Part shown: one piece after another, positions 10,456 through 19,984 of the stretch
Layout of the letters: every line of letters starts with the position of its first letter
Numbering within the stretch: position 1 is the stretch's first letter
Assembly (NCBI GenBank): GCA_903822185.1
Contig: CAIJOA010000012.1
Coordinates: 1-64,000 of the forward strand
Direction of reading: 5' to 3'
DNA: 64,000 bases
Source of the DNA: an uncultured Rhodospirillales bacterium
GTDB lineage: Bacteria > Pseudomonadota > Alphaproteobacteria > ATCC43930 > CGMCC-115725
Notes under the pieces: generated by a model
Told to the model about the DNA's origin: nothing
The model's database searches: none
Seen by the model: only the letters and a program-made list of their open reading frames with translations
Made by a program: the position numbers and the translations under genes

Positions 10456-12246
10456 TCAATAGACGCGCGCTTTGGGCGGGAAGACCTGAACTTCGTCGGA
10501 GAGCGTGTACATATGAACGGGGCGCGTGCCGAGACGGACCTGCCCGTCGTCGGAGAGCCAGCCGGTCGTATGCACCATCCAGGTTTCGTCGTCGCGGTTG
10601 GGGAAATCTTCGCGGGCATGAGCACCGCGGCTTTCCTTGCGGTTGACCGCCGAATAGATCGAGACCTTGGCTTGGGCCATCAGGTTCTCGAGTTCGAGCG
10701 CTTCAACCAGATCGGAATTCCAGATCATCGAACGGTCGCTGACCGAGATGTCGGAGAGCGAGGCCGCGATCTCGTCGATCTTCTTGCGGCCTTCCTCGAG
10801 CGTCTCGGCGGTGCGGAAAACGGCGCAGTTGCTCTGCATCACTTTCTGCATGGCCAAACGGATATCGCCGGTCTTGAGCTTACCCTTGGCGTTGCGCAGA
10901 CGGTCGAACCGCGCGAGCGCCTTGTCGTCGTAGGACGCCGGCAGCGGCTTGTGCGCCGTGCCCGGCTTCACGATCGCCGCTGCACGCAGCGCGGCGGCGC
11001 GGCCGAAGACGACGATATCGAGCAGCGAGTTGGTGCCGAGGCGATTGGCGCCGTGAACCGAGACGCAGGCCGCTTCACCGATCGCCATCAGGCCCTGAAT
11101 CACATGATCCGGATCGTCCGCCGTCGGCGAGATCGCTTCGCCGTGATAGTTCGTCGGGATGCCGCCCATGTTGTAATGGACTGTCGGCAGGATCGGAATC
11201 GGTTCGCGGGTCACATCGACGCCGGCGAAAATCTTAGCGGTTTCGGAAATGCCGGGCAGACGTTCGTGCAGCGTCTTCGGATCGAGATGCTCCAGGTGGA
11301 GCATGATGTGATCTTTATGCGGACCGCAACCGCGGCCCTCATTGATCTCGATCGTCATGGCGCGGCTGACGACGTCGCGCGAGGCGAGATCCTTTGCCGA
11401 CGGCGCATAACGCTCCATGAAGCGCTCGCCTTCGGAATTGGTGACGTAGCCGCCTTCGCCGCGCGCGCCTTCGGTGATGAGACAACCCGAGCCGTAGATG
11501 CCGGTCGGATGGAACTGGATGAATTCCAGATCCTGCAGCGCGAGGCCTGCGCGCAGCACCATGGCATTGCCGTCGCCGGTGCAGGTATGGGCCGAGGTGC
11601 AGGAGAAGTAAGCTCGGCCATAACCACCGGTCGCCAGGACGACCATATGGGCGCGGAAGCGATGCAGCGTACCGTCGGCCAAGTCCCAGGCAAGGAGGCC
11701 GCGACAAACGCCTTCCTCATCCATGATGAGGTCGATGGCGAAATATTCGACGAAGAACTCGGCGCCGCCCTTGAGGCATTGCTGGTAGAGCGTGTGGATG
11801 ATCGCATGGCCGGTACGGTCGGCCGCCGCCGCCGCGCGCTTGGCCATCTCGCCACCGAAATTGACGGTATGGCCGCCGAACGGGCGCTGATAAATCTTGC
11901 CGTCTTCGGTGCGCGAGAAGGGCACGCCGAAATGTTCGAGTTCGATCACCGCGGGAATGGCTTCACGGCACATATATTCGATCGCGTCTTGGTCGCCGAG
12001 CCAGTCGGAGCCCTTGACGGTGTCGTACATATGCCAGCGCCAGTTATCCTCGCCCATATTGCCGAGCGCGGCGCCGATGCCGCCCTGCGCCGCGACGGTG
12101 TGACTGCGGGTCGGGAAAACCTTGGTGACACAGGCGGTCTTGAGGCCCGCCGCGGTCATGCCCAGCGTTGCGCGGAGACCGGCGCCGCCGGCGCCGACAA
12201 CGAGGACGTCATAGGTATGGTCGATGACTGTATATGCTTGCGGCAT
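10456..12246 (-). CDS. sdhA: Succinate dehydrogenase flavoprotein subunit
   Basis: Catalytic subunit of complex II; oxidises succinate to fumarate with covalent FAD. 596 aa, the usual length. The FAD Rossmann motif is GAGGAG (18-23). His49 in [10 protein letters not shown] is the covalent flavin attachment residue. The active-site region contains [20 protein letters not shown]. It lies between sdhD (six bases upstream) and sdhB (six bases downstream) in one operon. Confidence 0.98.
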   Translation of the reverse strand: MPQAYTVIDHTYDVLVVGAGGAGLRATLGMTAAGLKTACVTKVFPTRSHTVAAQGGIGAALGNMGEDNWRWHMYDTVKGSDWLGDQDAIEYMCREAIPAVIELEHFGVPFSRTEDGKIYQRPFGGHTVNFGGEMAKRAAAAADRTGHAIIHTLYQQCLKGGAEFFVEYFAIDLIMDEEGVCRGLLAWDLADGTLHRFRAHMVVLATGGYGRAYFSCTSAHTCTGDGNAMVLRAGLALQDLEFIQFHPTGIYGSGCLITEGARGEGGYVTNSEGERFMERYAPSAKDLASRDVVSRAMTIEINEGRGCGPHKDHIMLHLEHLDPKTLHERLPGISETAKIFAGVDVTREPIPILPTVHYNMGGIPTNYHGEAISPTADDPDHVIQGLMAIGEAACVSVHGANRLGTNSLLDIVVFGRAAALRAAAIVKPGTAHKPLPASYDDKALARFDRLRNAKGKLKTGDIRLAMQKVMQSNCAVFRTAETLEEGRKKIDEIAASLSDISVSDRSMIWNSDLVEALELENLMAQAKVSIYSAVNRKESRGAHAREDFPNRDDETWMVHTTGWLSDDGQVRLGTRPVHMYTLSDEVQVFPPKARVY

Positions 12247-12252
12247 AGCGCC

Positions 12253-12642
12253 TTATCCCTGAAACGCGATGCGCAGCACGGCGAAGATACCGGCGGCACC
12301 GAGCGCGAAAGCGACGAGCTTGTTCAGCACGAGCACCGAGATCTTGAGCCATTCGGTATGGACGTAATCCTCGATCACGACCTGAATACCAAGCGACATG
12401 TGATAGAAAACGGCGAACAGCATCAGCACGGTCGCAATCGCCGGGAACGGCATATGGAACCAGGCGACGACGACGGCGCGGTCCGCGCCAGTGAGGCTGA
12501 TCAGCGAAATCACGAACCACAGCAGCAACGGCACCAGCGCCACGGCGGTGATGCGCTGCGCCCACCAATGGCTGACGCCTTCCTTGGCCGAACCGAGGCC
12601 GAGCGCGCGGCCCAGCGGGGTGCGGAGACGGGTATCAGCCAT
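12253..12642 (-). CDS. sdhD: Succinate dehydrogenase membrane anchor subunit
   Basis: Hydrophobic 129-aa subunit with three predicted membrane helices (roughly 30-50, 56-78 and 92-122). It anchors SdhAB and helps form the heme b and quinone sites. The conserved WWAQRITAVALVP segment near residue 27 and His-containing helix (MSLGIQVVIEDYVH) fit SdhD. It sits between sdhC and sdhA, two bases after the sdhC stop. Confidence 0.95.
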   Translation of the reverse strand: MADTRLRTPLGRALGLGSAKEGVSHWWAQRITAVALVPLLLWFVISLISLTGADRAVVVAWFHMPFPAIATVLMLFAVFYHMSLGIQVVIEDYVHTEWLKISVLVLNKLVAFALGAAGIFAVLRIAFQG

Positions 12643-12644
12643 GG

Positions 12645-13034
12645 CTAGCCTCGCACCATGAAAGCGGCGACCCAGGCGATAAGCGTCAGGACGACGCTGC
12701 CGGTCAGCACGATGATGCTCGCGGTATAGGCGCTTTTGATTTCATAGCCGTAGCCCGCATCCCAGACGAGATGACGGAGGCCATTGCAGAGATGATAAAA
12801 CAGCGCCCAACTCCAGCCGAGCAGCAGCAGGATGCCGATCGGTGACCCCCAGAAGCTCTGCGCGACGGCGAAGGCGCTGGCCGACGTCGCGGCGGCGAGA
12901 AGCCACCACACCAGGGCGATCGTACCCGCCGCAAGACCGATGCCGGTCGCGCGATGGAGAATCGAGGTGGCCATCGTGAGAGGCCACTTATAGATCTGCA
13001 GATGAGGAGATAGCGGCCGTTGGGCTTGCGACAT
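12645..13034 (-). CDS. sdhC: Succinate dehydrogenase cytochrome b556 subunit
   Basis: First gene of the sdhCDAB operon. From the ATG at 13034 it encodes 129 aa beginning MSQAQRPLSPHLQIYKWPLT, which matches the conserved SdhC N-terminus. The 12 codons upstream do not look family-like. SIxHRxTG is present (SILHRATGIG), as is the heme-ligand region LCNGLRHLVWDAG. Three membrane helices are expected. Confidence 0.95.
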   Translation of the reverse strand: MSQAQRPLSPHLQIYKWPLTMATSILHRATGIGLAAGTIALVWWLLAAATSASAFAVAQSFWGSPIGILLLLGWSWALFYHLCNGLRHLVWDAGYGYEIKSAYTASIIVLTGSVVLTLIAWVAAFMVRG

Positions 13035-13130
13035 CGAGAGGTTCTCGGCTGGCTCGCGAAAGTGGATCAAGTCTTTGAAACGGGCGTTGATTTAACCCCG
13101 GACGGTGGGCAAGTCAACGTTACTGGCCAA

Positions 13131-14021
13131 TTACGAGCCGACTCCGGCACGGCGCGCCGCGATCATCGTGGCCATATCCAGTAACCGCTGCGCCGAGGTG
13201 GCATGAAGATGCTCGATCATCTTGCCGTCGAGCGAGGCGATGCCCTTGCCTTCGGCCTTGGCCGCCGCGAAGGCATCGACGATCCGCCGCGCCGCCGCCA
13301 GCTCGTCCGCACTCGGCCCGAAGGCGTCGTTGGCGATGGCGATCTGCTTAGGGTGAATAAGCGTCCGGCCTTCGAAGCCGAGATCGCGCCCCTGCCGGCA
13401 CGAGGCAGCGAAGCCGTCGGTATCGTCGAAAGCGGGATAGACCGCATCCATCGGCGCAAGGCCATAAGCGCGCGCCGCCATGACGCAAATCTGCAAGGCG
13501 GTGAGAAACGGCAGCCGGTCGGGCCGTGGCCGGGTGTGCAGGTCCTTGCCGAGGTCCTCGGTACCGACGACCAGCGCAGCGAGGCGCGGGCTGGCCGAGG
13601 CGATGGCTTCGGCATGAAGGAACGCCAGCGGCGTTTCCATCATGCACCAGATTTTGAGATCGGGCTTGGCGCCCGAGCCGTCGAGGATCGCGGCGACCGC
13701 ACGCACCTCGTCGCCGCCCTGCACCTTGGGGATCAGCACGCCGTCGATCGACTGCGTCACAGCAAAGGCGAGATCGTCACGCTGCCACGCCGTTTCCGCG
13801 CCGTTGACGCGCAGCACCAGTTCGCGCGCGCCGTAACCACCTTGCTGGAGAGCTGCGGCAATCGCGTCGCGCGCGCCGACCTTCGCATCCGGCGCAACCG
13901 AATCTTCAAGATCGAAGATCAGCACGTCGGCATCGAGCGCACGCGCCTTATCCATCGCCCGGGCATTGGTGCCGGGCATGAAAAGCGCGCTGCGGCGCGG
14001 GCGAAACATCGTACCCGTCAC
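13131..14021 (-). CDS. HpcH/HpaI aldolase, CitE-like CoA-ester lyase
   Basis: 296-aa TIM-barrel lyase of the citrate lyase beta / malyl-CoA lyase family. It has RSALFMPGTNARAM at the N-terminus, the metal-binding acidic residues in DVLIFDLEDSVAPDAK and in MMETPLA, and GTEDLGKDL. Likely substrates are (methyl)malyl-CoA or a related 3-hydroxyacyl-CoA; the citrate lyase complex is unlikely because citD/citF are not adjacent. A start at the second Met (MFRPRR) is also possible. It is downstream of asd on the same strand, 13 bases apart. Confidence 0.88.
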   Translation of the reverse strand: MTGTMFRPRRSALFMPGTNARAMDKARALDADVLIFDLEDSVAPDAKVGARDAIAAALQQGGYGARELVLRVNGAETAWQRDDLAFAVTQSIDGVLIPKVQGGDEVRAVAAILDGSGAKPDLKIWCMMETPLAFLHAEAIASASPRLAALVVGTEDLGKDLHTRPRPDRLPFLTALQICVMAARAYGLAPMDAVYPAFDDTDGFAASCRQGRDLGFEGRTLIHPKQIAIANDAFGPSADELAAARRIVDAFAAAKAEGKGIASLDGKMIEHLHATSAQRLLDMATMIAARRAGVGS

Positions 14022-14034
14022 CGCGCGCGTATTC

Positions 14035-15087
14035 TCAATGGACCTTTTGCGGCTTCGCGGTCTTGTTGCCGCCGGTCAGGTAGTTGGCGCCCAGCAGCTC
14101 GGCGATCTGCACCGCGTTGAGCGCCGCGCCTTTGCGCAGGTTATCGGCAACGACCCACATGCTGAGGCCGTGCGGCACGGTCGGGTCCTTACGGATGCGG
14201 CTGACATAGGTCGCGTCCTCGCCGGCGACTTCGGCCGGGGTGACATAGCCTTCTTCGACGCGATGATCGACGACGACCACGCCGGGCGCGTTCGACAAAG
14301 CGGCGCGGGCCTGTTCGACCGTGATCGGATTGGCGAATTCGACGGTGATGGCTTCGGCATGACCGATGAACACGGGCACGCGCACGCAGGTCGCGGTGAC
14401 GGCGACGTCGCCATCGAGAATCTTCCGCGTCTCGGCGACCATCTTCCATTCTTCCTTGGTCGAGCCGTCATCCATGAAGACGTCGATCTGGGGAATGACG
14501 TTGAAGGCGATCTGTTTGGGAAAGTGGTCGGGCTTCGCGGGATCGTTCACATAGATGCCGCGCGTCTGGGTGAACAATTCGTCCATCGCGGCGCGGCCCG
14601 CGCCCGACACCGACTGATAGGTCGAGACGACGACGCGCGTGATCTTCGCCAGGTCATGCAGCGGCTTCAGCGCCACGACCATCTGGATCGTCGAGCAGTT
14701 CGGATTGGCGATGATGCCGCGCTTGGTATAGCCCGCGATCGCCTTGGCGTTCACTTCGGGCACGATCAGCGGCACGTCATGATCCATGCGGAACTGCGAC
14801 GTGTTATCGATGACGACGGCGCCGGCCTTGGCCGCGCGCGGCGCGAATTCCGCGGAGACCTTGCTGCCCGGCGACGACAGGACGATATCGACGCCCTTGA
14901 AGTCGAACTTGGCCAGATCCTGAACCTTCAAGATGTCCTTTTCGCCGAAAGATACTTCGCTGCCGGCAGTTCGCGAGGAAGCGACCGCGATCACTTCGGA
15001 GACGGGGAACTTTCGCTCGGCGAGGATGCTCAGCAACTCGCGGCCAACATTACCGGTGGCGCCAACGACAGCGACCTTAAAAGCCAT
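14035..15087 (-). CDS. asd: Aspartate-semialdehyde dehydrogenase
   Basis: Reduces aspartyl phosphate to aspartate semialdehyde in the lysine, threonine, methionine and diaminopimelate routes. 350 aa from the ATG at 15087, chosen because AGGAG lies nine bases upstream and MAFKVAVVGATGNVG is the family N-terminus. NADP-binding GATGNVG starts at residue 9. Catalytic Cys131 lies in NPNCSTIQ, and the active-site His in the substrate helix region is in RKDPTVPHGLS. Probably co-transcribed with the following CoA-ester lyase. Confidence 0.96.
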   Translation of the reverse strand: MAFKVAVVGATGNVGRELLSILAERKFPVSEVIAVASSRTAGSEVSFGEKDILKVQDLAKFDFKGVDIVLSSPGSKVSAEFAPRAAKAGAVVIDNTSQFRMDHDVPLIVPEVNAKAIAGYTKRGIIANPNCSTIQMVVALKPLHDLAKITRVVVSTYQSVSGAGRAAMDELFTQTRGIYVNDPAKPDHFPKQIAFNVIPQIDVFMDDGSTKEEWKMVAETRKILDGDVAVTATCVRVPVFIGHAEAITVEFANPITVEQARAALSNAPGVVVVDHRVEEGYVTPAEVAGEDATYVSRIRKDPTVPHGLSMWVVADNLRKGAALNAVQIAELLGANYLTGGNKTAKPQKVH

Positions 15088-15203
15088 GATCGATACTCCT
15101 GGGTATTCTTTGCTCAATTAATGGAGACGGGCCGAATTGACAAGTCTTTGCCCGTAAAAACGCCGCTTTCCCTGACTATATGGTGGTCATCAGGAGAGAA
15201 CAT

Positions 15204-15746
15204 ATGATCGGTATTCTTGCGGAGAATTGGTGGGCGCTGGCACTGCGCGGGGTCGCCGCGGTGCTGTTCGGCATCACCGTGATCCTGGTGCCGGGACTGG
15301 CGCTGTCCTGGCTGCTGATCCTTTTCGCCGCCTATCTGATGGTCGATGGCGTCCTGACCTTGATCGCCAGCCTGCGCGCCGCCCGGCTTCACGACCGTTT
15401 CGGCACCCTTGCGCTGGAAGGCGTGATCGACCTGATGATCGCGGTCCAAATCGTGATGTGGCCGGGCCCGACGCTGCTACTGTTCGTCTATCTGGCGGCG
15501 TTCTGGGCGATCCTCACCGGGATCACCCTGCTGATCGCCGCGATCCGGGTGCAGCGTGGCCATGGCGAGTGGCTGATGATCCCGGCCGGGCTGGCGTCGC
15601 TGGTTTGGGGCATCCTCATTGTGGTCTTCCCCGTCGCGGGAGTCCTGGTCTGGGCCTGGTGGCTGGGGGCCTATGCCTTGGTTTTCGGTTTTTCCATGCT
15701 GGTTTTGGCTTACCGCCTGAAGCGGACGCATAGCAGCCGCGCTTGA
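15204..15746 (+). CDS. HdeD family membrane protein
   Basis: 180-aa integral membrane protein with about six hydrophobic segments arranged as three pairs, the DUF308/HdeD pattern ([16 protein letters not shown], then [18 protein letters not shown], then [17 protein letters not shown]). E. coli HdeD contributes to acid resistance at high cell density; the role here is unknown. The ATG at 15204 is preceded by AGGAGAG. It is divergent from asd and upstream of panB. Confidence 0.88.
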   Translation: MIGILAENWWALALRGVAAVLFGITVILVPGLALSWLLILFAAYLMVDGVLTLIASLRAARLHDRFGTLALEGVIDLMIAVQIVMWPGPTLLLFVYLAAFWAILTGITLLIAAIRVQRGHGEWLMIPAGLASLVWGILIVVFPVAGVLVWAWWLGAYALVFGFSMLVLAYRLKRTHSSRA

Positions 15747-15820
15747 CCGAGTCGGAACGGCGGCGCAGTGTCCGGCCCGTTTACGGGTGGGCAGCGAGAA
15801 TCCCCCGTCGGGAGACGATC

Positions 15821-16666
15821 ATGAGCATCACCACCGTCGAGAAGCGACACACCCCTGCTTCGCTGCGCGCGCGCAAGGGCGGGACCCCGATCGTCTCGCT
15901 GACCGCCTATACGACTTCCCAGGCCAAGATGCTGGACCCGCATACCGACCTTCTATTGGTCGGTGATTCACTGGGCATGGTGGTCTATGGCTTTGCCTCG
16001 ACCCTGCCGGTCACCATGGAAATGATGATCAATCACGGCGCCGCCGTGGTCCGGGGCGCCAGCCGCGCCTGCGTCATCGTCGATATGCCGTTCGGCTCCT
16101 ATCAGGAGAGCCCGACCCAGGCCTTCGCCAACGCTGCCCGGATCATGAGCGAAACCGGCTGCGCCGGGGTGAAGTTCGAGGGCGGCGAGGTCATGGCCGA
16201 AACCGTCCAATTCCTGACCCAGCGCGGCATCCCGGTCCTGGCCCATGTCGGGCTGCAGCCGCAATCAATGAATGCGCTAGGCGGTTTCCAGGCCCAGGGC
16301 CGCACCGACGCCGACGCCGCCCGGGTCATTGCCGACGGTAAGGCCGTGGCCGATGCCGGTGCCTTCGCGATCGTGGTCGAAGGCACCGCCGAGCCGGTCG
16401 CCCGCCGCCTGACCGAGCTGGTCGCGGTGCCGACCATCGGCATCGGCGCATCGCCCGCCTGCGACGGTCAGGTTCTGGTGATCGACGATATTCTAGGGAC
16501 GTTCGATGCGTTCAAGCCGCGTTTCGTCAAACGCTACGCCGAATTGAGCGGCGCGATCTCGGCGGCGGTGTCCGCCTATGCCGACGAGGTTCGGACCCGG
16601 CGCTTTCCCGGCCCCGAACATACCTATGGCGCGGGTACGCCCGAGAAAAAGAAGAATCAGGCTTAG
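15821..16666 (+). CDS. panB: 3-methyl-2-oxobutanoate hydroxymethyltransferase
   Basis: First committed step of pantothenate synthesis: transfers a hydroxymethyl group from methylene-THF to 2-oxoisovalerate. From ATG 15821 (GGGAG upstream) it encodes 281 aa. Family blocks: ISLTAYT-like [12 protein letters not shown], metal-binding [35 protein letters not shown], and [15 protein letters not shown]. panC is not in the window, so the pathway genes are dispersed. Confidence 0.97.
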   Translation: MSITTVEKRHTPASLRARKGGTPIVSLTAYTTSQAKMLDPHTDLLLVGDSLGMVVYGFASTLPVTMEMMINHGAAVVRGASRACVIVDMPFGSYQESPTQAFANAARIMSETGCAGVKFEGGEVMAETVQFLTQRGIPVLAHVGLQPQSMNALGGFQAQGRTDADAARVIADGKAVADAGAFAIVVEGTAEPVARRLTELVAVPTIGIGASPACDGQVLVIDDILGTFDAFKPRFVKRYAELSGAISAAVSAYADEVRTRRFPGPEHTYGAGTPEKKKNQA

Positions 16667-16675
16667 GCTAGAGGC

Positions 16676-16990
16676 CTAATCGCCGGGCGTGTAGCCCTTA
16701 CCGATCATGCAGCGGCGGACGATGTCGCCGGTACGGTGGGAATTTTCGGCGGCGAAATTATTAACCTGGGTGCTCATCACATCAGTACGCGACCAGTCGC
16801 GGCCGCGCGTCGCCATGATGTCGCTCATGATGTTGTTGTCGCGTTGCGTCGCGGCCCGCGCCTGGCTTTTGCAGTCGTCGAGTTCTTTCGCGACCTGCGA
16901 GTCCTGCGCGCCCTGCCGGCTCCATCCTTCGAGACCGGAGCAGCCGACGAGCGCCAAGGTCAGAACGGCCAAGCCCAAGAATCGCGTCAT
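16676..16990 (-). CDS. Small predicted lipoprotein
   Basis: 104 aa from the ATG at 16990, chosen over two upstream ATGs because AAGGGG lies nine bases before it. A signal sequence ends in a lipobox (LALVGC), so lipidation at the cysteine is expected. The mature part is hydrophilic (DSQVAKELDDCKSQARAATQ) and ends CMIGKGYTPGD, a pattern seen in small alphaproteobacterial lipoproteins of unknown role. Convergent with panB. Confidence 0.72.
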   Translation of the reverse strand: MTRFLGLAVLTLALVGCSGLEGWSRQGAQDSQVAKELDDCKSQARAATQRDNNIMSDIMATRGRDWSRTDVMSTQVNNFAAENSHRTGDIVRRCMIGKGYTPGD

Positions 16991-17116
16991 CGTCGAAAGC
17001 CCCTTCATCATCGTCATATGCCCAGCCCGAAAGCGCCGGGCAAGGTTCGGTTAACCATTCTGGGTCTATAGAGATGGGAGGGATTAAGCAATCCGTCTCG
17101 CACGCAAAGTATAGAC

Positions 17117-17500
17117 ATGAACGCCTTCATCTACCGCAGCTTTGGGCTTATCGCCTTGATAACGTTGCTGGCCGGCTGCAACGCCTTCCAGAATCGCGCC
17201 GAATTCGGTGCGCCGCAAAGCCGCTGGCCCGCCAATCTGCCGTCGCGAGTCGCTGCCGATGCGCCGCCGCCGCCGATACCGGCGCAATATTGCTACCGCA
17301 CCCTCGCCTCGGTCGATTGCTACACCGAGGCGAAGCCGGACCGGCTGACCGGCTATACCGGCGTCTATCCGAACCCCGAAACGATCGCCGTGGAAGCGCC
17401 CTATGCGGCGGCGCCGCGCGAACCGCTGATTCCGAATTTCCTGCCGCAGATTATGCAGATTCTGCCTTCGGCTAAAACCGACCTGTCTGATAGTCGGTAA
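17117..17500 (+). CDS. Predicted lipoprotein, proline-rich
   Basis: 127 aa with a lipoprotein signal peptide (ALITLLAGC, cysteine at about residue 21). The mature region is proline-rich with YCYRTLASVDCYTEAKPD and TGYTGVYPNP, which fits small alphaproteobacterial lipoproteins of unknown function. The last 29 bases overlap the convergent pirin gene. Divergent from the small lipoprotein gene upstream. Confidence 0.75.
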   Translation: MNAFIYRSFGLIALITLLAGCNAFQNRAEFGAPQSRWPANLPSRVAADAPPPPIPAQYCYRTLASVDCYTEAKPDRLTGYTGVYPNPETIAVEAPYAAAPREPLIPNFLPQIMQILPSAKTDLSDSR

Positions 17501-18323
17501 TCGCCTCGCGAATCTGCTGCTCGCTGTTCATGACGAACGGCCCATAACGCACCACCGCTTCCTTCAGCGGCCGCCCCGCGACCAACAGCACGCGCGCCGC
17601 CGATGCGCCCGCGCTCAACACCGCCGCGCCATCTTCTCTCAGCACCGCCAGCGTTCCGCGCGGCACCGCCGTCGCGGGCTCGCCGATCAGCGCATCGCCT
17701 TCGAACGGATAAGCGAAGGCGCTATGTCCCGCCGGCAGATCGAAGCTGAAGCGCCCGCCCGCCGGCAGCGTGACATCAAGATAGATCGGATCGGTGGCGA
17801 CGCCGGTGACCGGCCCCTGCACATCACCGACTTTGCCGGCGATCACGCGCACGGTGACGCCACCCGGCAATGTCGCGAGCGGAATTTCCTCGGGCTGAAA
17901 TTCCTGGTAGCGCGGCGCGGTCATCTTGTCTTTCGCCGGCAGATTGACCCAGAGCTGAAAGCCCCACATCAAACCTTCTTCCTGTTCCGGCATTTCCGAA
18001 TGAACGATGCCGCGTCCGGCGGTCATCCATTGGACACTGCCCGGACGAAGCAGACCGGCGTTCCCCTTGTTGTCGCCATGGCGCATCCGGCCGGCGAGCA
18101 TGTAGGTGACCGTCTCGAAGCCGCGATGCGGATGATCGGGAAAGCCGCCGATATAGTCGGCGCCTTCCTCGGAGCGGAATTCGTCGAGCAACAGGAACGG
18201 GTCGAGTTCGCCCAGCGTCTGATTGCCGATGACGCGATTGAGCTTTACCCCCGCGCCGTCGCTGGTGGGTTGGCCGCGTGAAAGTTTTGCGACCGGTCGT
18301 GTCTTGATGGCTTGATCCAACAT
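17472..18323 (-). CDS. Pirin family protein
   Basis: Bicupin protein of 283 aa. The N-terminal cupin carries the metal-binding pattern FPDHPHRGFETVTY followed by a later HSEMP segment, matching pirins, some of which have quercetinase activity. The C-terminal pirin_C domain includes LLVAGRPLKEAVVRYGPFVMN. Cytoplasmic; likely iron- or nickel-binding, physiological role undetermined. It overlaps the convergent lipoprotein gene by 29 bases at the 3' end. Confidence 0.93.
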   Translation of the reverse strand: MLDQAIKTRPVAKLSRGQPTSDGAGVKLNRVIGNQTLGELDPFLLLDEFRSEEGADYIGGFPDHPHRGFETVTYMLAGRMRHGDNKGNAGLLRPGSVQWMTAGRGIVHSEMPEQEEGLMWGFQLWVNLPAKDKMTAPRYQEFQPEEIPLATLPGGVTVRVIAGKVGDVQGPVTGVATDPIYLDVTLPAGGRFSFDLPAGHSAFAYPFEGDALIGEPATAVPRGTLAVLREDGAAVLSAGASAARVLLVAGRPLKEAVVRYGPFVMNSEQQIREAITDYQTGRF

Positions 18324-18386
18324 CCCCGCCTCCGTGAACTCTTCAGCCCTTTATATGGGGAAGCGTCACGCCGATTGCGATGGAGG

Positions 18387-18902
18387 TTAGACCGGCTTCG
18401 TCGGGCGCACGTTGAGGCTGATGGCGATGCCGTGGAATTTCATCGTGCTGGTATCGTCGAACAGACCGAAATCTTCGACCCGCGCCATGTCGCGAAAGCC
18501 CGCCTGATAAAGGCAGAAGGCCAGCGTCTCGAGATCGTAGCCCATGTAATGAAAATCATGCGGATCGCCTTGGCCGCCGAAGATCATCGAGACGACCTTG
18601 AACTTCTCTTCGCCCTGCAGCTTGGGCGAGACATAAATTTGGCTGAGAATATTGAGATCCGGCACGTTGACCATAATCGTGCCGCCGGGCTGCAACACCC
18701 GATGCCATTCCGCGAGGGTCGGCACGATATCGGCGAAGCGGATATGTTCGAGAACGTGGCTGGCATAGATCGTCTCGACCGAACCGGCGGCGAAACGCGA
18801 CAGATCCTTACAGTCGCCCGCGTGATCGACCGTGGGGCCGGGTTCGATATCGAAACTTTCCCAGCCCGCGGGACGTTCGCGTGATCCGATCAGCAGCTTC
18901 AT
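18387..18902 (-). CDS. Class I SAM-dependent methyltransferase
   Basis: 171 aa. The fold is recognisable from YASHVLEHI (post-II motif), EWHRVLQPGGTIMVNVPDL, and an acidic motif near FDIEPGPTVDHAGDCKDL, but the GxGxG loop is not canonical. This resembles methyltransferases encoded in cell-envelope and polysaccharide clusters. Substrate unknown. It lies 40 bases beyond the DUF4340 gene on the same strand and may be the last gene of the ABC exporter unit. Confidence 0.8.
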   Translation of the reverse strand: MKLLIGSRERPAGWESFDIEPGPTVDHAGDCKDLSRFAAGSVETIYASHVLEHIRFADIVPTLAEWHRVLQPGGTIMVNVPDLNILSQIYVSPKLQGEEKFKVVSMIFGGQGDPHDFHYMGYDLETLAFCLYQAGFRDMARVEDFGLFDDTSTMKFHGIAISLNVRPTKPV

Positions 18903-18942
18903 ACGACAAGTCTAGCGAAGAACCTGCCGCAGTGGCGAGCGG

Positions 18943-19974
18943 CTAGGACGCTTTCGGCGCCGGGGCCTCGACCAGATCGTCCAGCTTTTCGCGCAGCGTC
19001 TTCGCCTTGAAGCTCGACAAGGCATAGACCCAGGGCGAGAGCTTCGCGTTGAGATCGGCCGCGACCTTTTCGCCGTCGCCGGTTCCGGTCGCTGCAAACT
19101 TCACCCAGCTGAGCCCGTCCTTGTCGGCGAGATCGACGTTAAGAACGACGCCGTTGAAGGCGGTGAATTGCGCATGGGTCACGCCGTCCTTCGGGAACTC
19201 AATATCCTTGGCGGCGCGGACATCGTCGAGCGACAGCGCGCCGAGGACACCGGCGGCATCGTCGAGGACGCTGTCATATTTCAGCTTCTTGTCCTTGGGC
19301 ATTTCGACGAGCCGGAACTTATCGTCGGGCTTGTCGCGCGTGACCGTCACTTTGCTGTTGTCGGGCTGCGTCAGCACGACCTGCTTGAAGGCCGCCGACG
19401 GCAGATCGAGGAATTTCTTGTCGAGCCAATCCGCCGTATTGCCTGCGAGATTGAGGTTCGAGCGCGCGAGCCAGGTCTGCGCTGAGCCGGCCTTGCGCAC
19501 ATAGACACCGCCTTCGCCGCCGCCCAATTGATCGGCCTGATGCTTGCCGGTGATGACGTCGCCCAAAAGCGTGCCCTTGCTGTCGGCCAGCGTCACCAGC
19601 GTCGATTTCGAATCCTTGCCGCCGGCATCTTCGACTTCGAGCCGCGTATAGGCTTTGGGGTCCGCCGTCTTGGGTTCGACATAGTGCATGTCGGCGAGCG
19701 CCAGCAGCGCCTGACCGACCTTGGTCGTATCGGCGAGGTAACCGCCGCGCTCTTCGATCTTCCACTTGTCGCCATCGCGCACCAGCGTCGTCTTCTGATC
19801 GCCATGCACCAGCGCGATGCGGCCGACATCGTCGATCTTCTTCGCCGCTTCGGGCAGCACCAGCTGACCGGCGAGCGGATCGACTTTGAGGCCGGTGCCG
19901 CGCGCGACCCAGACTGCTGCAACCACGGCAATGGCGGTGACGCCGACGAGCCAGACGAGACCTTTATTCTGCAT
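18943..19974 (-). CDS. DUF4340 domain protein
   Basis: 343 aa: one N-terminal membrane anchor (residues 5-24) followed by a periplasmic beta-rich region with WLDKKFLDLPSAAFKQVVL, typical of DUF4340. Proteins of this family accompany GldG-like ABC transporters. Here it follows the GldG-like gene by ten bases. Its role is inferred to be a periplasmic accessory of that transporter. Confidence 0.85.
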   Translation of the reverse strand: MQNKGLVWLVGVTAIAVVAAVWVARGTGLKVDPLAGQLVLPEAAKKIDDVGRIALVHGDQKTTLVRDGDKWKIEERGGYLADTTKVGQALLALADMHYVEPKTADPKAYTRLEVEDAGGKDSKSTLVTLADSKGTLLGDVITGKHQADQLGGGEGGVYVRKAGSAQTWLARSNLNLAGNTADWLDKKFLDLPSAAFKQVVLTQPDNSKVTVTRDKPDDKFRLVEMPKDKKLKYDSVLDDAAGVLGALSLDDVRAAKDIEFPKDGVTHAQFTAFNGVVLNVDLADKDGLSWVKFAATGTGDGEKVAADLNAKLSPWVYALSSFKAKTLREKLDDLVEAPAPKAS

Positions 19975-19984
19975 GTCGTTCCCC

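Noticed and set aside
10513..12648. 711-codon plus-strand frame opposite sdhA and sdhD
   Set aside because: Antisense shadow of well-identified genes; no recognisable motif.
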